Of a stretch of 63,212 bases of DNA, positions 52,904-60,605 are shown in pieces. The stretch is from Ruminococcaceae bacterium UBA2857 (GTDB taxonomy: Bacteria; Bacillota; Clostridia; Oscillospirales; Acutalibacteraceae), in assembly GCA_002350705.1 (NCBI GenBank), contig DEFH01000053.1, forward strand, positions 1 through 63,212, read 5' to 3'. Under the pieces are notes generated by a model. That model was given only the letters and a program-made list of their open reading frames with translations, had not been told where the DNA came from and made no database searches. Position numbers and translations under genes: made by a program. How positions within the stretch are numbered: position 1 is the stretch's first letter; every line of letters begins with the position of its first letter.

Positions 52904-55900
52904 ATGGCTAGCAAATCAAAGAGAAGACGCAGAGTTCTAAGAGCATCATGTATTCTTGCCGCACTTATCATTGCAGGTTCATCATTTGCATGGTTCACAT
53001 CGCAGGATGAGGTTACCAACCGTTTGACAGCTAACGCTGACTATGGCGTAAGCATCGTCGAGTCATTCGTTCCGCCGAAAAACTGGCTCCCCGGTCAGGA
53101 AATCAACAAGGACGTTTATGCTGTTAACACTGGTAATGTTGATGCTTTCGTAAAAGAAACAATAACAGGCGTTCTCAATTACACTTATGAGCAGACTACA
53201 GATACATGGCTTGAAGATTGCGTTCAGCTTACACCCGACAGAGTAACAGCTATTGACGGTGCTACTACAGAAGAAGCAGGCGGTTTCCTTGCATGGACAG
53301 ATGCAGAGGTTGTAGTCTCTTCAACTCCCGTATACACAATTGGTGGCAAAAATGCTACGTTTGCAACTTTAGATACTCCGGTTGTAGCAGATACTAATCC
53401 AGCAGGTGCAGAAAAAACCTTTACAGTTAGTTATACGGTTGAAAATGATGATAGTACTACTACAGTTTATTATGCTGTAGATGCTGATGCTAACGAAGCA
53501 TATGTAGTTACTGCAAACGTTTACGATGCAGCAGCAGCTATTACGAAGTCAACTAATAATACAACTGCTCCCTATCCCACAGGTTCGGTTAACTCTGCAA
53601 GAATTAACGATGAAAACGATCCTACAAATACTGTAAATGGTAACACGAATCCTGCAGCTGAGCCCGGTGTAAAGCCTGAGCGTTGGACACCTCCTGCAAC
53701 AGGTCACTATATTTTCAGAAGAAGTATAGATACAAAGGGTACAAACACCTTTGAAAATCCATCATACACCTACGCAGGTTACTATTTTGTAAAAGCCGGA
53801 GATGATTTGGGTGGCACAATAACTCCTTCAGCAGAGGACAGATACTATGAAATCGTAATTGGTGACGATACTCATCCTGTAGCAGAGAATAACGGCGTTA
53901 CAGATAAAGCAGCTCCTTTCGCTGATTGGGTATTTGATGTTGAAGCTTCTTCCGCTGATCTTGTTGATGACAATGGTGATCCTATAACAATTGGTAAGGA
54001 TGGCGTGTTCACAACAAAGCCAAGTATTCGTTACGTTAAGGAATACAAAGTAGAGAATGCTGATGCAGAGTTCATTTATAATGATGGTGAAGCTGATGAT
54101 AATGCACCTGCAACACTTAAAGTAGTATATAAACCTAATTATCAGGCTTCCGTTGGAGATGTAGAGCGTGCTAAGGCAGCTTATGACAAAGCTAAGGAAG
54201 ACTACGAGACAAAGAAAGCAGCTTACGACAAGATAGTAAACGATGCACCCGGTTATGACGCAGCAGCAGCAGTAGCTGAAAAAGATTATGAAAATGCTTT
54301 GGGTGCATTGAATACAGCACAGTCAAGATATGATCAGACAAAGGCTGACTATGAATATGCTAAGAAAGTAGCTAAAGCAACTGATGACCTCTATCGTGCA
54401 GCTGATGCAAGAGCTATCTTCCAGAAGAAACTTGATGATGCTGAAAAGGCTAAGGATGATGCTTGGAATAATAATAATGGCACATCTGGAGATACTACTG
54501 ATGACACTGGTGTAAAGCCTACTGCAGACAAACTGTTAAATGGATCAACTTATGCAACTGTTATGGGTATGACAGGCGATAGTTCAGCCGTATCCTTTAA
54601 GTCGCTTTTCGGTGATGCAAGCAATGAGCATACTGATCCTGCAAATGCTACTGATGCACAAAAGACTCTCGTTGGTCGTATTAACTACCTTAATACAACT
54701 TTAGGAAATGAAAGAATTGGCAGCATGAAGGGCAACATGGACAAAATGCACGCTCTGTGGGATGAAATTGTACTGTTGGTTGACGGTAAAGCTGCTGTAG
54801 GTACAGAAGGTCAGGCAGGTTATCAGGCTGAGGTACTTGGCATTAAAGATTTGCTCGGTCAGTTAAATGTAGATACTCCATTGGATAAAACCACGGTAGA
54901 GGGTATCCATACTCAGTTGACTTCTAAATTATCATCTCTGGAAGAAAAAGTAAAGGAGTACAGCGATCGTTATGCTGACTTGGCAAGAGTAGCTTCTACC
55001 GAGTCAACTTTGACAGAGATCAATGGCGGTTCAAATGCTGCTACAGTATCGGCTGCAGCTACAAACGCTAAGAATCTGAATCAGACAGCATATTTGGGAA
55101 CAGGCGGTCTTGATTCTCTCCTCACAACCTATGAGAACAATTGGCAGACATGGCATGATATGTCTAGTACAGAGCCTGTAACTCCGGCTACTGATCCTGC
55201 AACTTATCCCGATAATACACTGGGTAAGGCTCAGGATGATTGGAGAAAAGCTGTAGATGCTTATAATACCGCTGTTGGAACAGCATATGATAATGCGTCT
55301 GATCCTAAGGGATATAAGCAGGATACAAGTGTTGTACAGCCTGAACTGAATAGTTTCGATAAGTTGGTAGGTGATGTTAACAGCAGAACATTGACCGATC
55401 AGCACGTAGCTGTAAACAGTAGCTACAAGGCAACTGATGCTGGTGATAATGCAGCTTTGGCTACAACAGGTAACAAATTGATGGATAACGCTAGCGCTGA
55501 CACTGTTGATGGGTATCCGGATTATAGAAAATATACGGGAACTGTTGAAAAGACAGGTGATACTTACGCTGTTACTGCTGCAACAAAGAAAACAATGACT
55601 GCTGGTGAGGAAGGTGACTTTACTCAGGTAGGTGTTACTTCTGGTGCAAAGAACCTTACTACACTTGCACAGGAAGTAACTGCTGCTAGAAATGCTGTAT
55701 ATGGTGCAGGCGGAACAGAAGCTAACCCTGCAGAGGGTAGTGCTCTTGAGAAGTATAATACTGCGAAGGATAAGAGAGACAACACTGGTGATGGTACAAC
55801 TGACGGATATATGAAGACAGCAAAAGAAGCTATGGAGGCCGCTGAAAGCAACATGAATTCTAAGAAAACTGCTTGGGATGATGCAGTAGCCGGTGCAAGC

Positions 55901-56272
55901 CCCGTTAATATTATAATTAATCTTGCTGATGATGCAAGCAAGATGGGTTGGACCTATGACGCTCAGAATATTGGAACCGTGAATCCCGACACAGGTAAAG
56001 GAAACGAAGCTAACTTCTACCTTAACAAGGTTCTCAAGGCTGGCGAGACATCTGCTAAACTCATTGACAGCGTATATCTTGACAAGGATACACAACCTAA
56101 GGCATATAAGAACCTTGTATTCGACCTGAATGTTGGTATGGATTCTATCCAGGTTACTTATGATGCTGACCAGAGAGAATATGCAACTGATGCAGTTAAT
56201 AGCGATCCTAACTTCGAGATGACAGCCGCAACAACTGCTGGTAGCGATGCTGTAACGTGGACTAATGATTGA
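52904..56272 (+). CDS. Large surface protein with SipW/TasA-type signal and coiled-coil centre
   Basis: 1122 aa. The N-terminus MASKSKRRRRVLRASCILA plus SSFAWFTSQDEVTNRLTA is the SipW-dependent signal type seen in TasA/camelysin proteins. A beta-rich domain follows (about 45-410) with DYGVSIVESF, PGQEINKDVYAVNTG, GFLAWTDAEV and YIFRRSIDT. Residues about 415-560 and further stretches are Ala/Asp/Lys/Tyr-rich coiled coil (AKAAYDKAKEDYETKKAAYD). A C-terminal beta domain ends in FDLNVGMDSIQVTYDADQRE. No sortase motif or C-terminal anchor is seen. It is the third gene of the signal peptidase operon and is the likely substrate. A diverged paralogue lies inverted at 60606-63212. Confidence 0.82.
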   Translation: MASKSKRRRRVLRASCILAALIIAGSSFAWFTSQDEVTNRLTANADYGVSIVESFVPPKNWLPGQEINKDVYAVNTGNVDAFVKETITGVLNYTYEQTTDTWLEDCVQLTPDRVTAIDGATTEEAGGFLAWTDAEVVVSSTPVYTIGGKNATFATLDTPVVADTNPAGAEKTFTVSYTVENDDSTTTVYYAVDADANEAYVVTANVYDAAAAITKSTNNTTAPYPTGSVNSARINDENDPTNTVNGNTNPAAEPGVKPERWTPPATGHYIFRRSIDTKGTNTFENPSYTYAGYYFVKAGDDLGGTITPSAEDRYYEIVIGDDTHPVAENNGVTDKAAPFADWVFDVEASSADLVDDNGDPITIGKDGVFTTKPSIRYVKEYKVENADAEFIYNDGEADDNAPATLKVVYKPNYQASVGDVERAKAAYDKAKEDYETKKAAYDKIVNDAPGYDAAAAVAEKDYENALGALNTAQSRYDQTKADYEYAKKVAKATDDLYRAADARAIFQKKLDDAEKAKDDAWNNNNGTSGDTTDDTGVKPTADKLLNGSTYATVMGMTGDSSAVSFKSLFGDASNEHTDPANATDAQKTLVGRINYLNTTLGNERIGSMKGNMDKMHALWDEIVLLVDGKAAVGTEGQAGYQAEVLGIKDLLGQLNVDTPLDKTTVEGIHTQLTSKLSSLEEKVKEYSDRYADLARVASTESTLTEINGGSNAATVSAAATNAKNLNQTAYLGTGGLDSLLTTYENNWQTWHDMSSTEPVTPATDPATYPDNTLGKAQDDWRKAVDAYNTAVGTAYDNASDPKGYKQDTSVVQPELNSFDKLVGDVNSRTLTDQHVAVNSSYKATDAGDNAALATTGNKLMDNASADTVDGYPDYRKYTGTVEKTGDTYAVTAATKKTMTAGEEGDFTQVGVTSGAKNLTTLAQEVTAARNAVYGAGGTEANPAEGSALEKYNTAKDKRDNTGDGTTDGYMKTAKEAMEAAESNMNSKKTAWDDAVAGASPVNIIINLADDASKMGWTYDAQNIGTVNPDTGKGNEANFYLNKVLKAGETSAKLIDSVYLDKDTQPKAYKNLVFDLNVGMDSIQVTYDADQREYATDAVNSDPNFEMTAATTAGSDAVTWTND

Positions 56273-56275
56273 TAA

Positions 56276-56360
56276 CTAACCCCATAGCAAATTAACCTCA
56301 ACTAAATAACTAACAAGCCCCCGACACGCTGATAAACACGGTGTGCCGGGGGTGTGCTGT
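56276..56360 (+). repeat. 3' flank of the first surface gene, inverted copy at 60519-60603
   Basis: The stretch with CATAGCAAATTAACC, CAACTAAATAACTAAC and a hairpin CCCCCG...CGGGGG (56318-56352) matches, in inverse orientation, the 3' flank of the second surface gene. The hairpin has no T-run. Confidence 0.8.
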
Positions 56361-56374
56361 GTGTGAAAAAACGG

Positions 56375-56503
56375 TTGACAAAAAACTGAAAATGTACTAC
56401 AATATATATAGAAACAAGGCGACCAGCCGACTACGGCAGTCCCCGAAAAAGTAGTACTAAAGAGTAACCGCTTTCTTGTCAGGACAGGCGGTTACTTCTT
56501 TTT
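56375..56503 (+). ncRNA. Putative antisense RNA antitoxin
   Basis: Consensus TTGACA (56375-56380) and TACAAT (56398-56403), 17 bases apart, start an RNA near 56410. It ends at a terminator with stem GTAACCGC (56464-56471) and GCGGTTAC (56488-56495) and a T-rich tail. The RNA of about 94 nt has no credible coding frame and overlaps the last codons and 3' end of the opposite small hydrophobic gene, as in 3'-overlapping type I antitoxins such as RatA. Confidence 0.65.
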
Positions 56504-56596
56504 TATATCGTGGTAAATCTTAACGGCGTTAAGAATAAAACCGGCGATGGCAACAATCACACCAATAGTCTGCATAAGCTCACTATATGTAATCAT
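56492..56596 (-). CDS. Small hydrophobic type I toxin-like protein
   Basis: 34 aa. It begins MITYSELMQTIGVIVAIAGF and ends in YHDIKKK: a short polar start, one membrane helix and a basic tail, as in TxpA/BsrG and holin-like toxins of Firmicutes. It overlaps an antisense RNA at its 3' end. The leader contains a hairpin (56612-56653) that could hide translation signals, and no strong ribosome site is visible. No good promoter lies immediately upstream; the likely original one is at 60475-60503, now separated by the recombinase element. Type I TA function is inferred from size, topology and antisense RNA. Confidence 0.65.
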   Translation of the reverse strand: MITYSELMQTIGVIVAIAGFILNAVKIYHDIKKK

Positions 56597-56611
56597 GTTT
56601 CTGCAGCAAAA

Positions 56612-56653
56612 GCCCCCGGCACACCGATAAACACGGTGTGTCGGGGTTTTTTT
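56612..56653 (+). terminator. Strong hairpin with T-run upstream of the recombinase operon
   Basis: CCCCGGCACACCG (56614-56626) pairs with CGGTGTGTCGGGG (56634-56646), then T7. On the plus strand it stops transcription arriving from the surface gene. On the minus strand it lies in the toxin leader. It closely resembles the hairpin at 56318-56352. Confidence 0.8.
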
Positions 56654-56660
56654 GTTGTGT

Positions 56661-56670
56661 TCGTTTACAT
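56661..56670. repeat. Left 10-bp direct repeat, candidate attL core
   Basis: TCGTTTACAT is repeated exactly at 60450-60459, at the outer edges of the recombinase operon. The left copy also supplies the -35 (TTTACA, 56664-56669) of the recombinase promoter, with TACTAT at 56687-56692 after 17 bases. Confidence 0.55.
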
Positions 56671-56692
56671 TGTCTCCTTTATGATTTACTAT
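56664..56692 (+). promoter_or_regulatory. Promoter of the serine recombinase operon
   Basis: TTTACA and TACTAT, 17 bases apart, 29 nt before the first recombinase. The -35 lies within the candidate attachment core. Confidence 0.65.
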
Positions 56693-56720
56693 GTAAAAAA
56701 ATCTAAAGGAGGCATTTTAT

Positions 56721-58205
56721 ATGCGAAAAATGACCGTAATTCAACAACAGGCTGCCCAAAAGCACAAAAAACTGAGGGTGGCTGCCTACTGCCGTGTGTC
56801 AACCGGCAAGGACGAACAGAAACTCTCTCTGGAAAGGCAGCTGATGTATTTTCAGCAGAGCTTTCGCAGCTCTGAAAACGAGGAACTTGTTGAAATCTAT
56901 GCCGATACAGCCAGCGGTACGGCTGACTGTCGACCGGGTTTTCAGCAGCTTCTAAGCGACTGCCGTGCAGGGAAAATTGACCGTATTGTCTCAAAATCTC
57001 TGAGCCGCTTTGCAAGGAATACGAGAGATTGTCTGTCAACCCTGCGTGAGCTGAAAAAACTTGGTGTCACGGTGGTGTTTGAAAAGGAGGGCATTGATAC
57101 TGCCCGTGTTTCAGACGAAATCATGATTACCGTCATGGAGGGATTGGCTCAGGAGGAATCAGCCTCTATATCCAGAAATATCCGCTGGAGTCTTCAGCGA
57201 AAAATGGCAGACGGTACACTGGGGATTGCCCGTGTACCATACGGCTACCGGAAAATTGACGGAAATCCGGTGATTGAGGAGCCGCAGGCGGAAATTATCA
57301 GGAGAATTTTTGCTCTTTATCTTTCGGGAACAGGGGCAAAAAAAATCGCTGTTTTGCTGAACGATGAAAACATTCCCTCACCGACCGGCACCAGATGGAA
57401 CAATGTAACGATTCTGAAAATACTGCGTCAGGAAAAGTACATCGGAGACATCCGCTGGCAGAAAACTTACTCGGTATTTATGGGAGAGAAAGGAAAAATC
57501 AATCACGGAGAACGGGACAGTTATTATATCCGAAGCTGTCTTCCGGCAATTATCAGCCGTGATGATTTCATGGCAGTTCAAAAGCTGCGTGAAAAAAACA
57601 TAAGAAAAGCAACTCATACGACCGTATCACCGTTTCGTGGCAAAACCAAATGTATCTGTGGACGGTCTTTCTTTTTAAAAAAAGACAAAAAGCCGATATG
57701 GGAGTGTACCGGAAAATACAGCACTGTCAATCCTTGTAATACTCCTGTATTTTCGGACGCAGACTATCATGCTGCATGGAACAGGATGTGTATCAAACTG
57801 AGCAAATATGCTGACGAAATTATTCTTCCTTGTATCAGGCTGTTTGAACTGGCAGAAAAAACGCTTATCAACGAGGAAGTCATACAGCTGCGAGAACAGG
57901 AAGAAGAGTTATCTCAACGAAAATATGTACTGTGTTCTCTTTGTTTTCAGGGATGTATCACGACAGAAAAACTCATTTCCTTGCAGAGTGCCATTGATGC
58001 AGAACTTGAGGAAATCAATACCAAGCTTACATTTTTGGAATGTCCGGATAATGATACCGTAAGTGAATTAAAATCTCTTTATGAATTTATCACTCGAATC
58101 TCTTCTGACAGGCTCTCGGAAATGATACTAATTGGTGCTTTATCAGACGGACACACGATAGAGTTTGAACTTCTGGGCGGTCTGAAACTCAGGGAGGTGC
58201 TGTAA
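56721..58205 (+). CDS. Large serine recombinase (first)
   Basis: 494 aa. The N-terminal resolvase domain has the nucleophilic Ser in VAAYCRVSTGKDEQK, YADTASGTADCRPGF, SLSRFARNTRDCLS, and EESASISRNIRWSL. The recombinase domain (about 165-260) starts VPYGYRKIDG. A zinc ribbon follows with KCICGRSFFLKKDKKPIW and further Cys (TVNPCNTP), then a coiled coil (about 370-440). These enzymes integrate and excise mobile DNA at short att sites. The ribosome site is AAAGGAGG. It overlaps the next gene at TAATG. Confidence 0.95.
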   Translation: MRKMTVIQQQAAQKHKKLRVAAYCRVSTGKDEQKLSLERQLMYFQQSFRSSENEELVEIYADTASGTADCRPGFQQLLSDCRAGKIDRIVSKSLSRFARNTRDCLSTLRELKKLGVTVVFEKEGIDTARVSDEIMITVMEGLAQEESASISRNIRWSLQRKMADGTLGIARVPYGYRKIDGNPVIEEPQAEIIRRIFALYLSGTGAKKIAVLLNDENIPSPTGTRWNNVTILKILRQEKYIGDIRWQKTYSVFMGEKGKINHGERDSYYIRSCLPAIISRDDFMAVQKLREKNIRKATHTTVSPFRGKTKCICGRSFFLKKDKKPIWECTGKYSTVNPCNTPVFSDADYHAAWNRMCIKLSKYADEIILPCIRLFELAEKTLINEEVIQLREQEEELSQRKYVLCSLCFQGCITTEKLISLQSAIDAELEEINTKLTFLECPDNDTVSELKSLYEFITRISSDRLSEMILIGALSDGHTIEFELLGGLKLREVL

Positions 58206-58720
58206 TGAGTGCAAGAAATCTTCCTTATGGTTACAAAATGGAAAAGGGAATCATCTTAATTGATGAAACAGAAGCAGTATATGTCCGTATGATTTTTGAA
58301 TCAAGAAGCAACGGTATGGGTGTCTATGCCATCGGAAAAATGCTTTACGAGCAACAGATTCCCTTTTTTGCGGACAGCAGAGACAAGTCTATCAAAAAAG
58401 CAAGTGCGATCCTGTATAAAACGGTTTATATCGGAGATGAAAAATATCCTGCCATTATTGATAACGAACTGTTTCAAAAGGTACAGGAAATGAAATCTGC
58501 CGCCTTCCGAAAAACAAAGTGTGAAAAAGAAATCACTGTATCAAATCAAGAAAATGAAGAATATGAATTGATTGTCAGTGAAGAGATCCAAAACTCTCAG
58601 GTACAAACGGAACAGATGATTCAAAATCGTTCTGTTGACAGTGCAGCCGCGGGAAAATTGATATTGGAACTGGCTGCCAAAAAATATTCTTGTATAAAAC
58701 GAAAGGAAGAATCTTTATGA
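58205..58720 (+). CDS. Recombinase-domain protein without catalytic domain
   Basis: 171 aa. It begins directly with the recombinase (PF07508-type) DNA-binding region: NLPYGYKMEKGIILIDETEA, GMGVYAIGKMLYEQQIPFF and TVYIGDEKYPAIIDNELFQK. It lacks the Ser catalytic domain and zinc ribbon. The start and stop overlap both neighbours (TAATG and ATGA), so it is a deliberate operon member rather than a random remnant. It may be an accessory DNA-binding subunit. Known cases of such short companions exist in multi-recombinase elements, but I cannot name the family. Confidence 0.78.
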   Translation: MSARNLPYGYKMEKGIILIDETEAVYVRMIFESRSNGMGVYAIGKMLYEQQIPFFADSRDKSIKKASAILYKTVYIGDEKYPAIIDNELFQKVQEMKSAAFRKTKCEKEITVSNQENEEYELIVSEEIQNSQVQTEQMIQNRSVDSAAAGKLILELAAKKYSCIKRKEESL

Positions 58721-60315
58721 ATACAGCACATAATGTTATATTGATTCCTGCCAAAAAGGAAATCCGTACAGGATCGGAAAATAACATGACTACCAAAGTG
58801 GCAGCATACTGCCGTGTATCGACAGAGGCCGAAAATCAACAGAATTCCTATGCCACACAAATCAGTTACTACACGGATTACATAACAGGGAATCCCGACT
58901 GGAAACTCGTTGGAATCTATGCGGATGAAGGCATCAGCGGAACCCGTACAAAAAATAGAACACAGTTTAACAAAATGATACGGGCTGCCAGACAAAAAAA
59001 AATTGACCTGATTTTGTGCAAAAGCATCAGCCGCTTTGCTCGTAATACCGTAGACTGCCTTGATTATGTCAGGGAATTGAAAAATCTGGGTGTGACAGTG
59101 ATTTTTGAAAAAGAAAATATTAATACAAGCTCTATGAGTTCCGAATTTGTCATCAGTCTTTATGCCTCTTTCGCACAGGCGGAAAGTGAATCTATCAGCA
59201 AAAATATTACCTGGGGAATTGAAAAGTCTTTCCGTGAGGGAAATATTGCCTATCGTTTTCATCAAATGCTTGGATACCGATTGGATGAAAACGGAAAACC
59301 TTACATTGTAGATGAGGAAGCAGAAATCGTCAGACTCATTTTCAGAGAGTATGCACAAGGTCACAGATCAGCCGAAATTGCAGAAAAATTGACTCAAATG
59401 GGTGCCAAACGCAGAAACGGCAGTTCTCAATGGACAAGAAATCATGTGGAACAGATTCTCAGAAATGAAAAATATGTCGGGGATGCCATCCTACAGAAAA
59501 GCTATACGGTCAACTGTCTGACACATGAAAGAAAGAAAAACAATGGTCAGAAACCCATGTATTTGATTCAGGACTGCCATGAGCCTATTATTGACAGGAA
59601 AACTTATGACACGGTTAGACTGGAGCTTGAAAAAAGAAAACGTGACTCCAAAAAAGGTCTTCCCGAAAAAGGTCAATATTCCACTAAATATTGTATGAGC
59701 CGCCTGCTGATATGCCCTTGTTGCGGTGGTTTTTATAAGCGGACAACGTGGATGCTTAAAGGCGAAAAGATGGGTGTCTGGAGATGCAGAAACCGCATGG
59801 AAAGCAAAAAATGCCCCCAATCTCCGTCTTATCACGAGGACGCTCTGCAAAAAGCGGTTTTGAATGCTGTCAACGGAATGATTGGCAAAATGGATATGGT
59901 CAGTGATTGTGCCGAAGAAACCTCTCAGAAAATTACTGCACAGGCGGAAGATATTCAAAGCCGTATTCGTCAAATCAATGAAAAGCTGTCAGACGTTGAA
60001 CGTGAAAGGAATACAATTCTTGCGAGCATCAGCGGAAGTATGTTCGAGCAGACGAGCATCGAGTTAAAGAAATTGAATCAGCAGGAAAGCCAATATGCCT
60101 GTCAGCTTGAAGAACTGACACGCCGGCAGAATGACTGTCAACGCAATCTTTTGCGTGAAGAATCTGCACGAAAGCTGCTCAAAGATCTGCAGCCGCTGAC
60201 GGAGTTTGATGACAACATTTTAGGTCGCATTCTTGCGAGCGTGCAAGCCACCGGCAAGGATAAAATCACCGTCACATTCTGCGGCGGTTACACGGTCACA
60301 CAGCCCATTGAATGA
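58717..60315 (+). CDS. Large serine recombinase (third gene)
   Basis: 532 aa. The catalytic domain has KVAAYCRVSTEAENQQNS, YADEGISGTRTKNRTQFN, KSISRFARNTVDCLDYV and QAESESISKNITWGIE. The recombinase domain has HQMLGYRLDENGKPYIVD. The zinc ribbon is LLICPCCGGFYKRTTW with CRNRMESKKCP, and a coiled coil follows (about 390-470). It starts within the preceding gene (ATGA). It is diverged from the first recombinase, so the two may form heteromers or act on different sites. Confidence 0.95.
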   Translation: MNTAHNVILIPAKKEIRTGSENNMTTKVAAYCRVSTEAENQQNSYATQISYYTDYITGNPDWKLVGIYADEGISGTRTKNRTQFNKMIRAARQKKIDLILCKSISRFARNTVDCLDYVRELKNLGVTVIFEKENINTSSMSSEFVISLYASFAQAESESISKNITWGIEKSFREGNIAYRFHQMLGYRLDENGKPYIVDEEAEIVRLIFREYAQGHRSAEIAEKLTQMGAKRRNGSSQWTRNHVEQILRNEKYVGDAILQKSYTVNCLTHERKKNNGQKPMYLIQDCHEPIIDRKTYDTVRLELEKRKRDSKKGLPEKGQYSTKYCMSRLLICPCCGGFYKRTTWMLKGEKMGVWRCRNRMESKKCPQSPSYHEDALQKAVLNAVNGMIGKMDMVSDCAEETSQKITAQAEDIQSRIRQINEKLSDVERERNTILASISGSMFEQTSIELKKLNQQESQYACQLEELTRRQNDCQRNLLREESARKLLKDLQPLTEFDDNILGRILASVQATGKDKITVTFCGGYTVTQPIE

Positions 60316-60385
60316 TTCACAGTAAGACGCTTTACAATGTCGTCGTATGCTATAATACGTCTGTTACCGCCCCTATACCGGTACA

Positions 60386-60435
60386 TAAAAAGGCAGTCCC
60401 CACACAAGCTGGTACCTTGTGTGGGGACGTTTTTT
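60386..60435. terminator. Bidirectional terminator at the right end of the recombinase element
   Basis: A perfect 13-bp stem, GTCCCCACACAAG (60396-60408) with CTTGTGTGGGGAC (60416-60428), is followed by T6 on the plus strand and T5 on the minus strand. It ends the recombinase operon and would also stop the minus-strand transcript from 60468. Confidence 0.88.
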
Positions 60436-60449
60436 GCTCCCATGGAACA

Positions 60450-60459
60450 TCGTTTACAT
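60450..60459. repeat. Right 10-bp direct repeat, candidate attR core
   Basis: TCGTTTACAT, identical and in the same orientation as 56661-56670. Together they bracket a 3.8-kb segment that holds the promoter, three recombinase genes and their terminator. Confidence 0.55.
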
Positions 60460-60518
60460 CCTTTGCCTATCCACATTATATTACACTTTTGTATTTTTGT
60501 CAACATTCATTTTCCGCC

Positions 60519-60603
60519 ACAGCACAGCCCCCGGCAGGCACTTTTTACGGTGTCTGCCGGGGGCATTTGGTTATTTAGTTGCGGTTAGTTTGCTATGAGG
60601 TTA
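60519..60603 (-). repeat. 3' flank of the second surface gene, inverted copy of 56276-56360
   Basis: Reading on the minus strand from the stop codon, CATAGCAAACTAACC, CAACTAAATAACC and a hairpin GCCCCCGGCAG/CTGCCGGGGGC (60527-60564) appear in the same order as after the first surface gene. The hairpin probably limits read-through. Confidence 0.8.
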
Positions 60604-60605
60604 GA

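Larger units (their letters stand above)
60386..60503 (-). ncRNA. Short minus-strand transcript, probably a truncated toxin leader
   Basis: TTGACA (60498-60503) and TATAAT (60475-60480), 17 bases apart, give a strong minus-strand promoter with a start near 60468. The transcript would meet the terminator at 60386-60435 after about 80 nt. A 25-codon frame starting MFHGSKKRPH can be read but has no family support. The promoter position and direction fit the missing toxin promoter. Confidence 0.55.

Noticed and set aside
55031..56095. 354-codon minus-strand frame within the surface protein gene
   Set aside because: Composition is rich in Ser, Cys and Ile as expected from antisense of Ala/Asp/Thr-rich repeats; no ribosome site or family motif.
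52904..56272. Calling the surface protein TasA
   Set aside because: Only the signal type and general N-terminal pattern agree; the size and coiled-coil centre differ greatly from TasA.
56318..56646. Similar GC-rich hairpins considered as a CRISPR or repeat array
   Set aside because: There are only two copies, with different spacing, and both are terminator-like palindromes without spacers.
60288..60506. 72-codon minus-strand frame spanning the recombinase terminator
   Set aside because: It starts upstream of the likely transcript start, crosses a strong terminator stem and resembles no protein.
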